DNA of 64,000 bases from Deltaproteobacteria bacterium (GTDB lineage: Bacteria > Myxococcota > Kuafuiibacteriia > Kuafuiibacteriales > Kuafuiibacteriaceae). The notes under the pieces are model-generated. The model was not told where the DNA came from. It did no database searches and saw only the letters and a list, made by a program, of their open reading frames with translations. A program made the translations under genes and the position numbers. Where the stretch lies: the NCBI GenBank assembly GCA_020632995.1, contig JACKEN010000019.1, positions 31,905-95,904 of the forward strand, read 5' to 3'. Each line of letters begins with the position of its first letter. Positions within the stretch are counted from its first letter, which is position 1. This document shows positions 27,101-35,141 of the stretch, in pieces.

Positions 27101-29830
27101 TCAGGGGGACACGACCCGAAACGCGGCCCAGTCGGCGCTCGGGTCCCTTGCCATGAGGTCGAGCTGAGCCCTCCGGAGGGCCTCGGCCAGGTCGTGGGCC
27201 CCCGGCTGGTGTACTGCCATGGTGATGGCCCGGGCCACCTCGTCGCGCACCGGTCGCGCCGTGGCCAAGACCTCCCGCGCCCCACGCACCACGAACGCCC
27301 GCGCCAATCCCAGGTCCTGGGAGGCCAGCGCGCTGGTCTGGGCGGTCTCGCAGCCCGACAGGATCACCCGAGCGGGCACCGAGGGGAGGGTCAGGATGTC
27401 GCCCACCGACAACGCGCCCGCTCCGGCGAGAGGCAGGACGCTCTGCCAGCCGTCGGTGCCGCGGTAGTGACCGTGGCCGGCGTAGTGGAAGGTCCCCCCC
27501 GTCTTCAAGGCGGCCAGGAGCGAGCGACGACTCGCGGCCCGGCCCTCGAGCAGGATCGGGGCGTGCCCCTGCTCTTGCAGGAACGCTTGCAGGGTCCGTC
27601 CCTCGTCCCGGGCCGCAGGGAGATCGCCGCTCGGATCCGCGGCGATGACGACGCCCGCGGTGGCGGTGGTGGCCTGACCGAGCGCCCCGCTCCCGACCCC
27701 GTAGCGCACCGCCCTGCCCTCCACCAACGGCGCGCCGCGCCACGGGAGCGCGTGCAGATCCAGGGCAGAGAGCCAGCCCTCGGTCACGAAGCGCACGCTC
27801 GGGGCCGCCTCGAGCTCAGCCTCGAAGGGCCCGAACAGCGCGGTCGCCAGGGCCGCCTGGTCCTCGAGCGGCCCCGCGAGGGGGATCCTGGCCACCCGGT
27901 CCGGCCCCGAACCGGTGGCGAACCCGAGGACCCCCGGCCCCAAGGGCCGAAACCCGATGGTGAGCCCGGCCGGCGCCGACGCCTCGCTCGCTGGTGCCAC
28001 CGCCGCGACCCGCGCGAGCTCGTCCAGAGCATCCATCAGCGCGGTCTCTACGTGCCGCCGCTGGCGGTCGTGCGCCGATGCCCGAGACGCCGCCACCCCC
28101 CACCCCTCACCCATCAGCGCCTCCAGCTCGTCGCGCAGCGCGAGGTAGCGGGCGGTGGCCACTTCCCACCGCCTCCGCGCCTCGCCCCCGAGCGCGGCGA
28201 CCCTGGACTGCTGCTCGAGACCGACGAGGACCCGAGCGCGGCTTCGAGCCAGCGCAGCCACGACCTCGCCCGGCGCGGGTAGCGTCAACAGGAGCTCGAG
28301 CTGGCCTTCGAGATCCGCCTCCCGGAGCGCGGCGAAGCGCCCACGCCCTGGGCCAACGGAGATCGTGAGGAGCTGGGTGTCCAGCAGCCGCTCCGCCTCG
28401 GCGAAGGCCGCGAGCGCGCCGCGAAGGTCGCGCTGCGCCCGGAGTGCCTCGGCCCGACCGACCGCGGCGCGAAGCCGGCCGTCCGGAGACGCGGCCGCGA
28501 CAGCCAGCGCTTCGAGGCTCCGGTAGACCTTCAGGGCGGTTCGAGGCCGCCCCTCGCGCACCGCGAGCTGGCCCTCGAGGTCCGTTGCCCACAGCTGCAG
28601 GGGTACCGGCAGGCGTCCAGCGCCCCTGGCCTGTCCCAGGTAGGCCCGAGCCCCGTCGGTGTCCCCGACCTGGAGGTTGAACAGGGCCAGGTTCACCAGC
28701 GTATTCATCGCTCGTTCCGGCCGCGGACAGGCGACCGTCCACAGCTCCAGCGCCTCTCGAGCTGGTGGTTCAGGATCGACTCCGGAAGAGATCCGGAGCG
28801 CACGCTGCATATACGCAACCCAGCTTGCTTGATCCAACATTAGCGCCTGCGAGCAGGCGTCCCGAGGGCGATCGGGTCGCACTCGCCAGGCGTCCAGGAC
28901 TGCTTGCGCCGCCTCTGTCATCCCGAGGTTCGCGAAGACAGCGACCTCTTCTTGGCCCACCGCCCACGCGGTCGCGCTGAGTCCCAGGCGGTCCGCGCCC
29001 CGAGCCGCGCGCTCGAAGTGCTGAATTGCACCTCGCTGGTCGCCGGTCTCGGCCGACAGGATCCCGAGGTTGTGATCCCGGTGCACCGCGCCCGAGGCGA
29101 CGAGCTCGAGCTCACCTGCATCGAGCCCCTGCAGGGTCGACCAGGCCAGGCCCAGGTCCCGGGTCATGACGATCGCCACATAGGCCATCGAGAGCAGCTC
29201 GTTCACGTGCTTGGAGACCAGGCCGGCCTCGGCGCCCTCCTCGGCCGCGCGGGCCCGCTGCCTTAGAGCCTCGGGCCCGTCTCCCCGGGCGCCGGCGAGC
29301 CGGGCTCGGACGCGGGCCACGTCCGAGCGCCCCCGGGCGTCCAGCGTCTGCTCCGGCAGGGCGTCGAGGAGACGAGCGGCCTCGTCGAGCCGGCCGTCGG
29401 TGTACGCGTCGGAGGCGGCCTTCACGCGGGCGTCCCAGGGGCGCGGGGCGAGCTGGAGGGCCCAGCGATCCACGCCCCGGCGGCGGGCGAGCACCTCGAC
29501 CCGCTGCGCCCGGGCCGGCACCACCACGTGGGCGACGCGCCCGCCCTGCACCGGCGCCCACGCGGTCGTGCGCGTCGGCGGCGCGGTGGCGGTCGAGGTG
29601 ACCTGCACCTCGAGGTCGGCGTCGGGCTCGGCGTCGACCCACAGGACGAGGTCGGTCGCGCCCTCGAGCTCACACGTCGGGCCGCGCCGGACCTCGGCGC
29701 AGCCGGCGAACTCCACCTTGCGGATCAGCGCCTCGTGGGGCTCTGGAGCGGCGGGACGGGGGGCTTCACGGCAGCCCAGCAGGGTCAGGCTGGCCCCCAG
29801 GAGGGCCAGGATCTGGCGGCGCCCCTTCAC
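27101..29830 (-). CDS. CHAT-domain caspase-like protease with TPR-like repeats, lipoprotein
   Basis: 909 residues from GTG 29830, where a short basic n-region and the lipobox LTLLGC give a good lipoprotein signal; an upstream start at 29890 would add 20 unlikely residues. After an N-terminal beta region, the middle (about 130-600) is built of TPR-like helices. The C-terminal CHAT domain has the caspase-like dyad: His786 in FHYAGHGHYRG and Cys827 in VILSGCETAQ, so it should be an active Cys protease. A lipoprotein CHAT protein would face the periplasm or exterior. The gene overlaps the anti-sigma-like gene upstream by 65 bases and is the last of a sigma/anti-sigma/CHAT operon, so it may cleave the regulator or act as the output. 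Confidence 0.85.
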   Translation of the reverse strand: MKGRRQILALLGASLTLLGCREAPRPAAPEPHEALIRKVEFAGCAEVRRGPTCELEGATDLVLWVDAEPDADLEVQVTSTATAPPTRTTAWAPVQGGRVAHVVVPARAQRVEVLARRRGVDRWALQLAPRPWDARVKAASDAYTDGRLDEAARLLDALPEQTLDARGRSDVARVRARLAGARGDGPEALRQRARAAEEGAEAGLVSKHVNELLSMAYVAIVMTRDLGLAWSTLQGLDAGELELVASGAVHRDHNLGILSAETGDQRGAIQHFERAARGADRLGLSATAWAVGQEEVAVFANLGMTEAAQAVLDAWRVRPDRPRDACSQALMLDQASWVAYMQRALRISSGVDPEPPAREALELWTVACPRPERAMNTLVNLALFNLQVGDTDGARAYLGQARGAGRLPVPLQLWATDLEGQLAVREGRPRTALKVYRSLEALAVAAASPDGRLRAAVGRAEALRAQRDLRGALAAFAEAERLLDTQLLTISVGPGRGRFAALREADLEGQLELLLTLPAPGEVVAALARSRARVLVGLEQQSRVAALGGEARRRWEVATARYLALRDELEALMGEGWGVAASRASAHDRQRRHVETALMDALDELARVAAVAPASEASAPAGLTIGFRPLGPGVLGFATGSGPDRVARIPLAGPLEDQAALATALFGPFEAELEAAPSVRFVTEGWLSALDLHALPWRGAPLVEGRAVRYGVGSGALGQATTATAGVVIAADPSGDLPAARDEGRTLQAFLQEQGHAPILLEGRAASRRSLLAALKTGGTFHYAGHGHYRGTDGWQSVLPLAGAGALSVGDILTLPSVPARVILSGCETAQTSALASQDLGLARAFVVRGAREVLATARPVRDEVARAITMAVHQPGAHDLAEALRRAQLDLMARDPSADWAAFRVVSP
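28815..28828. repeat. GCAA-N6-TTGC palindrome, copy 6
   Basis: Exact copy with centre CCCAGC, in the helical-repeat part of the CHAT gene. Confidence 0.75.
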
Positions 29831-30560
29831 CGGCGGGGCGGACCTCAACACGGAGCACGGCCGCCTGCCAACCCTCCCCCGCCCCCTCACGCCGCGCGCG
29901 GTCGGGCTCCAGGTTCATCAGCGCCGCGCGAGCCACCACCACCACCAACTCCACCGTGCCGCGCTCGAGCCCGGTGATCGCCCGGCCGGTACCGACCCAC
30001 CGGAACGCGCCGTCGGCCGAGCGCTCCGGCGCAAGATGTACACGCCGAGCGCCGTCGGGGGTGACGACCCACAGGATCGCGGCGACCCCGCCCGCCACTG
30101 GGAGCTCGGGCCGGAGCACGATCGCGAGCTCCGAGTCCGCGCGCAGCGTAGTCGCGCGGGCCGCGTCCGCGCTGCGCCAGGCCGCGTCCTCGACCCGCGC
30201 CTCGACCTGGTAGTGAGGGAGCGGCGCGATGGGCGGGGCGGTGACCCGGGCCAACAGGAGCGCCCCCGCCGCCGCGGCCAGCCCCGCCGCTGCCGCCCAC
30301 AGACGCGGCCGAGGCCGGGGCATCGGGCGGACCTCACGACGCACCTCGCCCAGGATCTGCGCGGTGGTCGAGGCAGACAGAGGTGCGGCCAGCCGCAGTA
30401 TCTCGGCCAGCTCGGGATCCGACGCGGCGTCCGCCTCGAGCGCGGCGCGCTCAGCCGGTGGCAATGTGCCTTGCACGAGGCGCTCGACCCGGGGATCCAG
30501 GCCCTGCTCGTCGGTCCTCAGCGCGCGCACGATCGCGTCCTCCAGCGGATCATCATCCAT
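29766..30560 (-). CDS. probable membrane anti-sigma factor
   Basis: 264 residues from ATG 30560, preceded by GAAGAGG at 6-base spacing; ATG 30575 is an alternative. The cytoplasmic N-terminal part (about 1-90) has the anti-sigma-like pattern RVERLVQGTLPPAERAALEA, in which the LxGxLxxxERAxLE motif is typical. The zinc-binding Cys residues of ZAS anti-sigmas are absent. One membrane span (LWAAAAGLAAAAGALLLARV, about 95-115) is followed by a beta-rich external domain and a Pro/Gly-rich end. It overlaps the ECF sigma gene by 8 bases and the CHAT gene by 65 bases. The most likely role is to hold the sigma factor at the membrane until a signal, perhaps CHAT proteolysis, releases it. Confidence 0.7.
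   Translation of the reverse strand: MDDDPLEDAIVRALRTDEQGLDPRVERLVQGTLPPAERAALEADAASDPELAEILRLAAPLSASTTAQILGEVRREVRPMPRPRPRLWAAAAGLAAAAGALLLARVTAPPIAPLPHYQVEARVEDAAWRSADAARATTLRADSELAIVLRPELPVAGGVAAILWVVTPDGARRVHLAPERSADGAFRWVGTGRAITGLERGTVELVVVVARAALMNLEPDRARREGAGEGWQAAVLRVEVRPAGEGAPPDPGPPGGQPDPAGLP
30461..30474. repeat. GCAA-N6-TTGC palindrome, copy 7
   Basis: Exact copy with centre TGTGCC, inside the anti-sigma-like gene near its 5' end. Confidence 0.75.
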
Positions 30561-31212
30561 CGAGGGCCTCTTCACCCATGATCTCGGTCCGCAGCTCCCG
30601 GAGCAAGCGACGCAGCCGGCTGCGCCACGCGTAGAGCGCGTCCACCGAGGTCCCGGTGCGGGCCGAGACCTCCTGCACCGGCTGCTCCTCCACCAACAGG
30701 AGCTGGAAGTACTGGCGCCCCTGGGGGCTCAGGCGCTCCCGCAGCCGCTCCGACAGGGCCCGGAGCACGTCGCGGGACTCCAGGCGGGTCTCCACGCTCT
30801 CGGCCTCGCCCCCGAGGAACACGAGGGTGGTGTCCAGGGTCGGATCCTCGGTCCACGGGTTGCGCCGACCGGTGCGCATCCGCATCGCGACCTCGCGCTC
30901 CGCGAGGAAGCCCACGAAGTTCGAGAAGGACAGCCCGCGGGTCGGATCCCAGCTGGTGAGCGCCTTGCCGCGGTGGGCGAAGAGCGCCGCGAAGGCCTCC
31001 TGCACGAGGTCCTCGAGATCGACGCGCAGGTCGCGCCCCCGGGCCTCCCCGCGGCGACGCAGGACGGCCCGGAGCACGCGGACGTGCACCACCGGCTGGA
31101 TCGCCGCGAGCAGGCGCTGCAGCTCCGCGTCGTCGCCCGCCAGCGCCGCCGTCACGCAGCGGTGGATCTCATCGGCGGCGGCGGAGTCGAGGTCCAGGCG
31201 GCGCTCGGGCAT
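30553..31212 (-). CDS. ECF-type sigma factor, operon with anti-sigma and CHAT genes
   Basis: 219 residues from ATG 31212; a GTG at 31281 without a ribosome site is the alternative. Region 2 is visible (VDLEDLVQEAFAALFAH, then WDPTRGLSFSNFVGFLAERE, about 65-110) and region 4 near 160-210 (LSPQGRQYFQLLLVEEQPVQ, then TSVDALYAWRSRLRRLLREL), with a helix-turn-helix. It should direct RNA polymerase to a small set of stress or surface-related promoters. The next gene, overlapping by 8 bases, encodes a membrane anti-sigma-like protein, so the pair is coupled in translation. Confidence 0.85.
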   Translation of the reverse strand: MPERRLDLDSAAADEIHRCVTAALAGDDAELQRLLAAIQPVVHVRVLRAVLRRRGEARGRDLRVDLEDLVQEAFAALFAHRGKALTSWDPTRGLSFSNFVGFLAEREVAMRMRTGRRNPWTEDPTLDTTLVFLGGEAESVETRLESRDVLRALSERLRERLSPQGRQYFQLLLVEEQPVQEVSARTGTSVDALYAWRSRLRRLLRELRTEIMGEEALDG

Positions 31213-31289
31213 GGCAGAGGGCACGTCCACAGAGGTATGCGGGGCAGCCTTCGAGTCTGACAGCGCTCGCGCTCTTTTCACGCTGAGCG

Positions 31290-31922
31290 CTACGCGCCCG
31301 GCTCACCGCCCCCGCGCTCGGGGCACGGGGGGCGGAGCGCGGCGCCCATGAGGCGGCCGAGCTCCTTCTCCATCAGGGTGCGCAGGTGGAAGGCGTCGGG
31401 GTCGCCCTCCGGGAACACCACCACGTGGATCAGGGTCATGAGGCTGGTGAGCACCACGTAGGGGAGCGGCTCCACCTCGGGATCGAAGCGCCCGTCCTGC
31501 TGGCCGCGGCGGATCTCTTCGGCCAGCTGCTCGACCCACGGCCACACCAGCTGCCCCATGGTGTTCACCGCCTCGCGCTCGGGCGAGATGATGTCGCGCA
31601 TGACGTAGCGCGCGGCGTGGGGCTGGTTGCGCAGGAAGTCGAGGAGCGGGGCGAGGCGCGAGGCCATCTCACCCCCCCGCACCGCTGCGCCCAGGAGCAC
31701 CGGCAAGAGCTCCTTCCACTGGTCCGCCACCGTCTCGAGCACCGCGCGGTGGAGCTCCTCCTTGCTGGAGAAGTGGTAGAGCAGGCGCTGCTTGCTGATG
31801 CCGACCTCGTCGGCGATCTGCTGGACGGTGGTGGCGCGGAAGCCCTGGTCGGCGAAGAGCTTGAGGCTCGCCTCGACGATGCGCTGGCGCAACAGATCGC
31901 CCTTGGTGACTCGACCCGCCAT
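31290..31922 (-). CDS. TetR-family transcriptional regulator
   Basis: 210 residues from ATG 31922. The N-terminal helix-turn-helix is clear: RIVEASLKLFADQGFRATT, then VQQIADEVGISKQRLLYHFS (about 14-55). The C-terminal helical domain contains several His, Met and Trp residues that could line a ligand pocket. Length is normal for TetR. It sits alone between the sigma operon and the ImuA-like gene, so the target genes cannot be told. No clear long palindrome lies in the 82 bases upstream. Confidence 0.88.
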   Translation of the reverse strand: MAGRVTKGDLLRQRIVEASLKLFADQGFRATTVQQIADEVGISKQRLLYHFSSKEELHRAVLETVADQWKELLPVLLGAAVRGGEMASRLAPLLDFLRNQPHAARYVMRDIISPEREAVNTMGQLVWPWVEQLAEEIRRGQQDGRFDPEVEPLPYVVLTSLMTLIHVVVFPEGDPDAFHLRTLMEKELGRLMGAALRPPCPERGGGEPGA

Positions 31923-31989
31923 CCCGTCGGGGCAGGGTTTGGCACCTGAGGCCCGCCAGGTCAACGACAAGCGGCCGAGGTGAGGGCGG

Positions 31990-32003
31990 GCAAGCCCCCT
32001 TGC
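31990..32003. repeat. GCAA-N6-TTGC palindrome, copy 8
   Basis: Exact copy with centre GCCCCC, in the 82-base gap between the ImuA-like and tetR genes, 1 base past the ImuA-like stop. Confidence 0.75.
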
Positions 32004-32004
32004 G

Positions 32005-32634
32005 TCACACCGCCTCGAGGTGGAAGCGCCGGCCGTAGGCGTGCCCGGAGCGGTCCTTCTCGACCTCCACCTGGATGTGGTGGGCCCGCCGGGTCAGGTG
32101 CAGCTTCAGGGCCGCGCCCTGGACCCGCTGGGCCGCGGGGGGCTCGAGCACCAGCAAGGTGCTGACCTGGGCCCCCTCGGAGGCGGTCTGCAGGCGCCGG
32201 GCCCGGGCCGCGTCGAGGTGGGCGTCCAGGCCGCTCACCACCACCATGGGGAAGGCGCCGGTGTCGATGATCTGCTCCGCCGCGTAGGCCCCCTTCTCGC
32301 CCGCCCCCTGCACCATCAACAGGCGCCCCAGATCCACCCCCTGGGCCTCGAGCGCGGGCGGATAGACCAGCCCCGCCGCGTCCACCCAGGCCACCGGGCG
32401 GCTCTGGCGGGTCTGCTGGGCCAGGGCCTGGGCGGCCAGGGTCAGGCGGCCCGAGCCGAATTGACCGGTGACCACCGTGAGGGCACCCTTCGGGAAGCCG
32501 CCGTTCAGTATCTGGTCCAGCCCCTCGGACCCGGTGGCGAGGCCTTCGCGGGTCCCCAGGAAGGGCGCCTTCGCACGTAGATACGCGCGCAGGGCCTGCA
32601 CGTCGCTTCGCGCCGTCTGAACCACGCTTGACAT
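32005..32634 (-). CDS. ImuA/RecA-like protein with altered P-loop
   Basis: 209 residues from ATG 32634. It matches the ImuA/SulA-like group of RecA-fold proteins: GSEGLDQILNGGFPKGALTV, then a P-loop-like TGQFGSGRLTLAAQALAQ, then VAWVDAAG and RARRLQTASEGA. The Walker-A Lys of RecA is replaced by Arg (GSGRLT), so ATP hydrolysis is doubtful, as in ImuA. ImuA works with the polymerase-like ImuB and DnaE2 in SOS mutagenesis, but those genes are not adjacent. A LexA-box-like palindrome ends one base upstream of the start, which fits SOS control. The divergent gamma-glutamylcyclotransferase-like gene starts 80 bases away and could share it. Confidence 0.75.
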   Translation of the reverse strand: MSSVVQTARSDVQALRAYLRAKAPFLGTREGLATGSEGLDQILNGGFPKGALTVVTGQFGSGRLTLAAQALAQQTRQSRPVAWVDAAGLVYPPALEAQGVDLGRLLMVQGAGEKGAYAAEQIIDTGAFPMVVVSGLDAHLDAARARRLQTASEGAQVSTLLVLEPPAAQRVQGAALKLHLTRRAHHIQVEVEKDRSGHAYGRRFHLEAV

Positions 32635-32635
32635 G

Positions 32636-32657
32636 ATACTGCTTCGATGTTCAGTAT
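32636..32657. promoter_or_regulatory. LexA-box-like palindrome upstream of the imuA-like gene
   Basis: Perfect 6-bp arms ATACTG-N10-CAGTAT. The inner part TACTG-N10-CAGTA has the same arms and spacing as the Escherichia coli LexA consensus. It abuts the start codon at 32634, where a bound repressor would block initiation. Myxobacterial LexA is reported to bind a different sequence, so the regulator is not certain. Confidence 0.55.
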
Positions 32658-32714
32658 TCAAGCCGCACCCCTGAACGGAGTGCTGAGCCCTCGCCGCGGG
32701 TTGGGGGAGGTGGG

Positions 32715-33194
32715 ATGTCGCTGTTGTACTTCGCCTACGGCTCCAACCTGGATGAAGGCCAGATGCGGTGGCGCTGCCCCACCGCACAGCCCCATGGCCC
32801 CGCCCTCCTCCCCGAGCACCGCCTGGTCTTCGCCGGGGTGTCGCGAACCTGGAGCGGGGGCGGCTGCGCCACCGTCCTCCCCGCCCCCGGCCGCCTCGTG
32901 CCCGGGTTCCTGTACCGCCTCGGTGGGGACGAGCTGGCCGACCTCGACCGCCACGAGGGCAACTACCGGCGGGAGCGCCTCACCGTGCACCACCCCGGGG
33001 GCGAGGCGCTCGCGGCGTGGGTCTACATCCGCAAGCGGAGCGAGCCCCGGCGCGCCCCCAGCCCGGCCTACCTGGCCCAGATGGCCCACGCCTACGGGCG
33101 CCTGGGCTACGATCTCGAGGCGCTGTTGGCCGCGCTCCCCGACGAGGTGGCCCCGCGGCGCCCCTCACCCCTGCCCCGCTCTTCGCAAGCCTGA
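32715..33194 (+). CDS. gamma-glutamylcyclotransferase-like (AIG2/GGCT) protein
   Basis: 159 residues from ATG 32715, with GGGGGAGG 4-5 bases upstream. It starts with the family signature YFAYGSNL (5-12) and contains LDRHEGNYRRE near the expected catalytic Glu of GGCT folds (about 75-85). Family members release 5-oxoproline from gamma-glutamyl dipeptides or related amines, in the cytoplasm. It diverges from the ImuA-like gene across the LexA-like palindrome. The exact substrate cannot be inferred. Confidence 0.8.
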   Translation: MSLLYFAYGSNLDEGQMRWRCPTAQPHGPALLPEHRLVFAGVSRTWSGGGCATVLPAPGRLVPGFLYRLGGDELADLDRHEGNYRRERLTVHHPGGEALAAWVYIRKRSEPRRAPSPAYLAQMAHAYGRLGYDLEALLAALPDEVAPRRPSPLPRSSQA

Positions 33195-33198
33195 TTGC
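33185..33198. repeat. GCAA-N6-TTGC palindrome, copy 9
   Basis: Exact copy with centre GCCTGA. It spans the stop codon of the gamma-glutamylcyclotransferase-like gene, reading Gln-Ala-stop. Confidence 0.75.
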
Positions 33199-33262
33199 AC
33201 AGTCGCCATCCGGCGCGGGTCCTCGCCATTCTTGGTCGCCTGGCGAGGATCCGCGCCGGCTC

Positions 33263-34897
33263 TCAGTCGCCGGGGCGGAACACCAGGGGGTACTTGAAGC
33301 GCATCTCCCCGTCCTCGGGCTTCGAGAACCGCATGCGCTCGAGCTCATCCACCAGGCAGCGCTCCAGCCCGGGCTGCGCCTGCCCCTTCGCGTGGGCCGC
33401 GGCCCGGGTCACCTGGCCTTCGGAGCCCACCGTGATCTCCAGGCTCACCATCCCCGACCACCCCGGCGCGTGCTGCTGGCGGCACTCCCGCGCCGCGCCC
33501 TGGTGCTGCTTCATGACCTGCAGGAAGCTCTTGCTCGTCAGCGGGCCCGAGGGGGGCTTCGGCGCGAGCAGGTCGCGCAGCCGCGTTCGGGGCTTCGCGG
33601 CCGGGGTGAGCGCGGGCGCGGGCATCGCGGCCAGGCTCACGTCCCCGCCCGCCCCGTCCACGCAGCGAAAGCCGGTGCTCTCGTGCCGCTCGGTGGGGTT
33701 CCCGTGGCTGCGGAAGGCCACCCGCGCCGCGTCGGGCAGGGTGCTCCAGCCGCCGCCCCGGGTCGAGCGCAGGCCACCTTGCGTGAACCACGAGGCGCTC
33801 CACTCCACCACGTTCCCGATCATGTCCTCGGCCCCGAAGGGCGAGGCGCCGGCCGGGAAGCTCCCCACCGGGGCGGTGCCGTAGAAGCCGTCGTCGTAGC
33901 CCTCGGCCACGAACCAGCGGGGCTGGGCGCGCTTGGCCGCCTCGTCCGCGATGTTGGCCAGCTTCTTCGTCCGGTAGGCCTCTGCGCCCCAGGGATAGGT
34001 GCGGCCGTCGGTGCCCCGCGCCGCCTTCTCCCACTCCGCCTCGGTCGGCAGGCGGCCTTGCGCCCAGCGGCAGTAGGCGTCGGCCTGGCCCCAGTCCACG
34101 CAGTTGACGGGGTGCTGCTCGCGCCCCGCCTTGCCCCAGTTGCAGGCCCACGCCCACTCCGCGCGGTCGAGCCCCTCCCAGTGGGGCAGCTCCAGACCCG
34201 CGGCCGAGCACGCCCCCGCCTCGACGCAGCCTCCGTAGTCGGCCACCGTCACCTCGCGGCGGTCGATCCGGAACTCGGCGAGGGTCGCGTCGCGGACCAG
34301 CGGATCCTCGGACCGGCACGCGCGGTCCTTCGCGGGATCACAGCCGAAGCGAAAGCGCCCCTCGGGCACCACCACCCGATCGATCCTGGGCCGGGGCGGC
34401 GCCTTTGGCGCAACCGTGCTTGCCGCGGGCACCTTGCCGGTCAGCTTGCCGAGGGCCGCATCGAGCGAGGCGAGCACCCCCTCCGCGTCACAACCGCCCT
34501 TGGCGGTGCCCGCCGCCTCCTGGGTGGCCTTGGCGAGGTCGTACAGCTTCAGGGTGACCAGGCAGCTGTTGCCGAAGCGGGTCACCGCGCCGGCCAGGCT
34601 CTTCTCCGCCGCGAGCTCCTTGCCGATCTCGATCTGGCAGGACTCGTCGTAGCAGGCCTTGTAGGACTCCGCCTTCTGCCGGTTCAGCGCCGCCTTCAGC
34701 TCCGTCCGGGGGATCACCTGGTAGCGCTTCGACTCCGCCAGCGAGGCCTCCACGTAGTCCATCAGCCCATCCAGGTCGGCCGAGCCCAGCGTGGTGCCCT
34801 TCGCCTCGAGCGCGAAGACCGCCACCACCGGCGCCTCCGCCCAGGCCACGGCCGGGGTCATCGCCACGAGCCACACCAGCCACTTCACGCGCGCCAT
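33263..34897 (-). CDS. FGE/SUMF1-like domain protein with TonB/AgmX-like C-terminal domain
   Basis: 544 residues from ATG 34897 with a signal peptide (WLVWLVAMTPAVAWAEA). The N-terminal part (25-160) looks like a TolB-N/CsgG-type domain (VVAVFALEAKG, then YQVIPRTELKAAL). The middle is a formylglycine-generating-enzyme-like (SUMF1) domain: FGCDPAKDRAC, then ADAYCRWAQGRLPTEAEWEK, IGNVVEWSASW and FRSHGNPTERHESTGFRC. The last 100 residues resemble an AgmX/TonB-like energy-coupling domain (WSGMVSLEITVGSEGQV, then FKYPLVF). Secreted SUMF1-like domains in these bacteria are often non-catalytic and may bind partners; a clear redox Cys pair of aerobic FGE is not obvious. Function is likely envelope assembly or signalling. 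Confidence 0.75.
   Translation of the reverse strand: MARVKWLVWLVAMTPAVAWAEAPVVAVFALEAKGTTLGSADLDGLMDYVEASLAESKRYQVIPRTELKAALNRQKAESYKACYDESCQIEIGKELAAEKSLAGAVTRFGNSCLVTLKLYDLAKATQEAAGTAKGGCDAEGVLASLDAALGKLTGKVPAASTVAPKAPPRPRIDRVVVPEGRFRFGCDPAKDRACRSEDPLVRDATLAEFRIDRREVTVADYGGCVEAGACSAAGLELPHWEGLDRAEWAWACNWGKAGREQHPVNCVDWGQADAYCRWAQGRLPTEAEWEKAARGTDGRTYPWGAEAYRTKKLANIADEAAKRAQPRWFVAEGYDDGFYGTAPVGSFPAGASPFGAEDMIGNVVEWSASWFTQGGLRSTRGGGWSTLPDAARVAFRSHGNPTERHESTGFRCVDGAGGDVSLAAMPAPALTPAAKPRTRLRDLLAPKPPSGPLTSKSFLQVMKQHQGAARECRQQHAPGWSGMVSLEITVGSEGQVTRAAAHAKGQAQPGLERCLVDELERMRFSKPEDGEMRFKYPLVFRPGD
34410..34423. repeat. GCAA-N6-TTGC palindrome, copy 10
   Basis: Exact copy with centre CCGTGC, inside the FGE-like gene between its first and second domains. 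Confidence 0.75.
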
Positions 34898-35141
34898 CCC
34901 GCCCAATTGAGACGCTCCCGGCCGAAGATGCAAGGGTGAGCGCCGGCATTGCTTTTCACTTGTGCCGGTAGACGGCCGGGCCTACGGTCTTGGCGCTGAC
35001 CCGCGGGGTGGTGGCCACCAGGCTGCCTGAGATCAAACCCGCTGAACCTGAACCGGGTAATGCCGGCGGAGGGACGGGTGGCTCGAGACTCCCCCGCCGT
35101 GGGTGCGCGCCTCGACCAGACCGTCCGGGTCTGGAGGCGCG

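Noticed and set aside
31944..31961. ACCTG-N9-CAGGT upstream of the TetR gene as an operator
   Set aside because: Arms of only 5 bases in G+C-rich DNA are easily chance; no second copy was noticed nearby.
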